From contig DAOUEK010000010.1 of NCBI GenBank assembly GCA_034430425.1, positions 1 through 42,744 on the forward strand: a stretch of 42,744 bases of DNA. Direction: 5' to 3'. Shown piece after piece: positions 41,203 through 42,744 of the stretch; within the stretch, counting starts at the first letter, position 1; each line of letters opens with the position of its first letter. Below the pieces are notes generated by a model, which was not told the origin of the DNA, searched no databases, and was given only the letters and a program-made list of their open reading frames with translations. The translations under genes were made by a program, and so were the position numbers. This stretch comes from WVZH01 sp034430425 (lineage in GTDB: Bacteria > Chloroflexota > Anaerolineae > Anaerolineales > E44-bin32).

Positions 41203-41208
41203 ATTATA
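41203..41208 (-). promoter_or_regulatory. -10 box of the flavin transporter promoter
   Basis: A perfect TATAAT (minus strand, 41208-41203) lies just after the stop codon of the upstream gene, about 18 bases before riboswitch P1. Transcription would start near 41196, so the leader begins almost at the aptamer. No good -35 box is seen at the usual spacing (AATAAC at 17 bases). Confidence 0.55.
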
Positions 41209-41210
41209 CC

Positions 41211-42188
41211 CTATTTATTCTCCTGGTTATTTCTCCATCGATTAAGAAATAGAATAATTCCCAGGAGAATCAGTTCGATTACGACCGATAGTAGTCTCAT
41301 CAATGCCGCAGCCGCCACTAGCGTTTCAACGGAAAACAATGGACCAAGAACGAAAACAAAACTGCCTTCCCGTACTCCGATTCCACCAGGGACGAATGCG
41401 AACACCTGTCCAATAAAACGGCTGAAGGGATACGCAGAAATCAAAGCGGGAAATAACGCCGGGTTTTCTGCCCATGAGGGGAAGACCGCGCCAAGAACGA
41501 ACATGCCGGCCAGCCCCTGGGCAGCATTCGCCAGTACAAAACGCAGAAAGGTACCCACCCTTCGCAGGAGTGAAAGCTGCTCACTCGTCCATTCGAGGAT
41601 AGGCCGGTTAAGCAAGCGGGAAATGATCCAAAGAATCCAATCCGGCACGATTAAGGTCAACAAACAGACCCCAATCCCTGCGATCGATAACAAGATGCGG
41701 TAATGACCCACTAGTTCCGGCAGCGCTTCCAGGGGATAGAAAAGGATGCCGATCGAAACGAGAAATATCGTCCCACTGATCAGATAAATTTGTTCAAAAA
41801 GAACGCTGGTAAATCCAATCGCCCTGCGTAACCCTTCCCGTTTTAACAATTCGATTCGCCCACTGACGTTCCACAACGTCCCAACAGGAAGGTAACGGGT
41901 GATAAAAGAGACGAAGAATATACGCAGCAGCAAGATATTCGATAAGTCTTCTTGGGCTTGATTGATCTCGATCCAACACAACAATCGGATCCAGGTCATA
42001 CTGTAGATCAGATAAAAAAGGATCAGGAATAAACACGCATACAGGATAGGTAAAAAATCAAATGTGAGACCGACGTCACTAACCTCACGCCAGCGAAGGA
42101 CGATATATCGAGTTAAATACAGCAGTAAAGCAATACTGAAGAGTACTTGCAGCCATCGTGTAAGTGACTTTAGTAGTTTACGTCCCAT
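41211..42188 (-). CDS. Flippase-like / lysylphosphatidylglycerol-synthase-type membrane protein (YbhN/AglD family)
   Basis: 325 residues from ATG at 42188, overlapping the sulfotransferase stop codon by 19 bp; frames open to 42314 lie inside that gene. About eight hydrophobic helices are visible with family blocks FVSFITRYLPVGTLWNVSGRIELL and FSRFIGQVFAFVPGGIGVREGSFVFVL, where PGGIGVREG is the signature of PF03706. Members include the transmembrane part of MprF and AglD-like proteins of glycolipid pathways. The substrate is unknown; flipping or handling a polyprenyl or lipid-linked sugar is a common suggestion. The flavin operon promoter follows directly. Confidence 0.82.
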   Translation of the reverse strand: MGRKLLKSLTRWLQVLFSIALLLYLTRYIVLRWREVSDVGLTFDFLPILYACLFLILFYLIYSMTWIRLLCWIEINQAQEDLSNILLLRIFFVSFITRYLPVGTLWNVSGRIELLKREGLRRAIGFTSVLFEQIYLISGTIFLVSIGILFYPLEALPELVGHYRILLSIAGIGVCLLTLIVPDWILWIISRLLNRPILEWTSEQLSLLRRVGTFLRFVLANAAQGLAGMFVLGAVFPSWAENPALFPALISAYPFSRFIGQVFAFVPGGIGVREGSFVFVLGPLFSVETLVAAAALMRLLSVVIELILLGIILFLNRWRNNQENK

Positions 42189-42744
42189 AGGAAATCTAAT
42201 AACGATCCTAACCTCCACTTTCGCCAAATTAGAAAAAGGAGATATTTCCGGCGGTAACGTAGGTATCGAATGGTCTGTCGAATCAGGCCGATCAAGCGAT
42301 AGAAGCGTGCCCACGTTATATAGCCGCGAGGCAGAACCGGATTCTCAATGACCGGTTCATAACCCAGGCGCTGCATATACACTTGCGTCAGCGTTTCCAC
42401 GACTTCGATATCCGCGCTTGAAAGCTTGTCCTTCCATTTATCGATGTATCGATCGGTAGGATCACGGTCGAGATTGGCATGGATATTCCGATAGAACATC
42501 GAATATTCTGCCACAGAGGATTCATCCTGTTGAAGGATGGCGGGGTCATAGACAAGATTCAGGAACTCGAGAATTTGGCGGAGCGTATTTTCCGGATTAC
42601 GAACCAGGTCTTCATAATGAACCCGTATTACAAGACGAGGATGCCTCTCTTCGAGTTCAAGCCCCTTCTTAACATCCATGCGCCATCTTAAGGAAGCGTG
42701 GTAGGCATTGCTGTGATGTACATTAGAATGAATTAACGAGTTAA
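42170..42744 (-). CDS. Sulfotransferase-family protein (partial, 5' end cut by window edge)
   Basis: The frame is open from the stop at 42170 to the right edge, so the N-terminal part, including the PAPS 5'-phosphate loop, is missing. The visible 190 residues contain WRMDVKKGLELEE, LVIRVHYEDLVRNPENTLRQILEFL and DKWKDKLSSADIEVVE, the C-terminal half of the Sulfotransfer family, where the YEDLVxNPE block and the late KWKDxLS segment are characteristic. A basic hydrophobic tail (YLRYRRKYLLFLIWRKW) ends the protein and may touch the membrane. It probably sulfates a surface glycan or lipid. ATG at 42679 is internal. Confidence 0.8.
   Translation of the reverse strand, partial: NSLIHSNVHHSNAYHASLRWRMDVKKGLELEERHPRLVIRVHYEDLVRNPENTLRQILEFLNLVYDPAILQQDESSVAEYSMFYRNIHANLDRDPTDRYIDKWKDKLSSADIEVVETLTQVYMQRLGYEPVIENPVLPRGYITWARFYRLIGLIRQTIRYLRYRRKYLLFLIWRKWRLGSLLDFLWDVNY

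Noticed and set aside
1..42744. CRISPR arrays, insertion sequences, integrases, tRNA or rRNA genes
   Set aside because: No regularly spaced repeats, transposase-like frames, terminal inverted repeats or RNA gene signatures were seen on either strand.

Overview
The window most probably comes from a Chloroflexota genome (Anaerolineae-like). This rests on recognition rather than on any rRNA. An FMN riboswitch precedes a RibXY-type flavin ABC transporter of the kind first noted in Chloroflexus. The family of large GT-C membrane proteins and the tsaE-tsaB-rimI-uracil-DNA glycosylase order also fit. Almost every gene is on the minus strand; only two (36319-38078) are on the plus strand. Both ends cut through a gene.

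Layout, read in the direction of transcription from the right edge. (1) 42744-41211: the 3' part of a sulfotransferase and a flippase-like (YbhN/AglD-type) membrane protein. (2) 41208-38318: promoter, FMN riboswitch, two hairpins that share complementary arms, then ribX-ribY-ATPase, closed by a strong hairpin terminator at 38138-38166. (3) 36319-38078 (+): a metallophosphoesterase and a DUF4349 lipoprotein. (4) 36154-26037: a promoter almost on top of the tsaE start codon, tsaE-tsaB-rimI-udg, running straight into envelope polysaccharide genes (nucleotide-sugar dehydrogenase, UDP-sugar epimerase, Wzx flippase, GT4, two GT-C membrane proteins). (5) 26040-5773: a clear sigma-70-type promoter with a perfect 10-bp inverted repeat over its -10 box. 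It leads a tightly coupled run of about 20 genes: gmd, a winged-helix regulator, a GDP-mannose-3,5-epimerase-like enzyme, an SDR, fcl, wzm, wzt, a capsule-synthesis-type transferase, a methyltransferase, pseB, an RmlD-like reductase, a NeuB-family synthase, GT4, an AAC(3)-family acyltransferase, a DUF4910/DUF2172 protein, an SpsF-like cytidylyltransferase, two glycosyltransferases, a methyltransferase and a PIG-L deacetylase. (6) 5701-1: a visibly AT-richer stretch with two paralogous GT-C proteins, a zinc-ribbon methyltransferase and a sulfatase/LTA-synthase-superfamily membrane protein cut by the left edge.

Together, regions 4-6 look like a surface glycan locus. It makes GDP-linked sugars (L-fucose, and L-galactose or L-gulose), UDP-linked sugars (a uronic acid branch and a 6-deoxy-HexNAc branch) and probably a modified nonulosonic acid. 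It has two export routes (Wzm/Wzt ABC and Wzx) and tailoring enzymes (methyl, acyl, deacetyl, sulfo).

The most interesting parts are the nonulosonic-acid-like cassette at 9319-16326, and the flavin riboswitch with its relay-like hairpin arrangement. The cassette has a reductase where a PLP aminotransferase is expected, and carries a DUF4910 + AAC(3) pair. No tRNA, rRNA, CRISPR array, insertion sequence or clear pseudogene was found.
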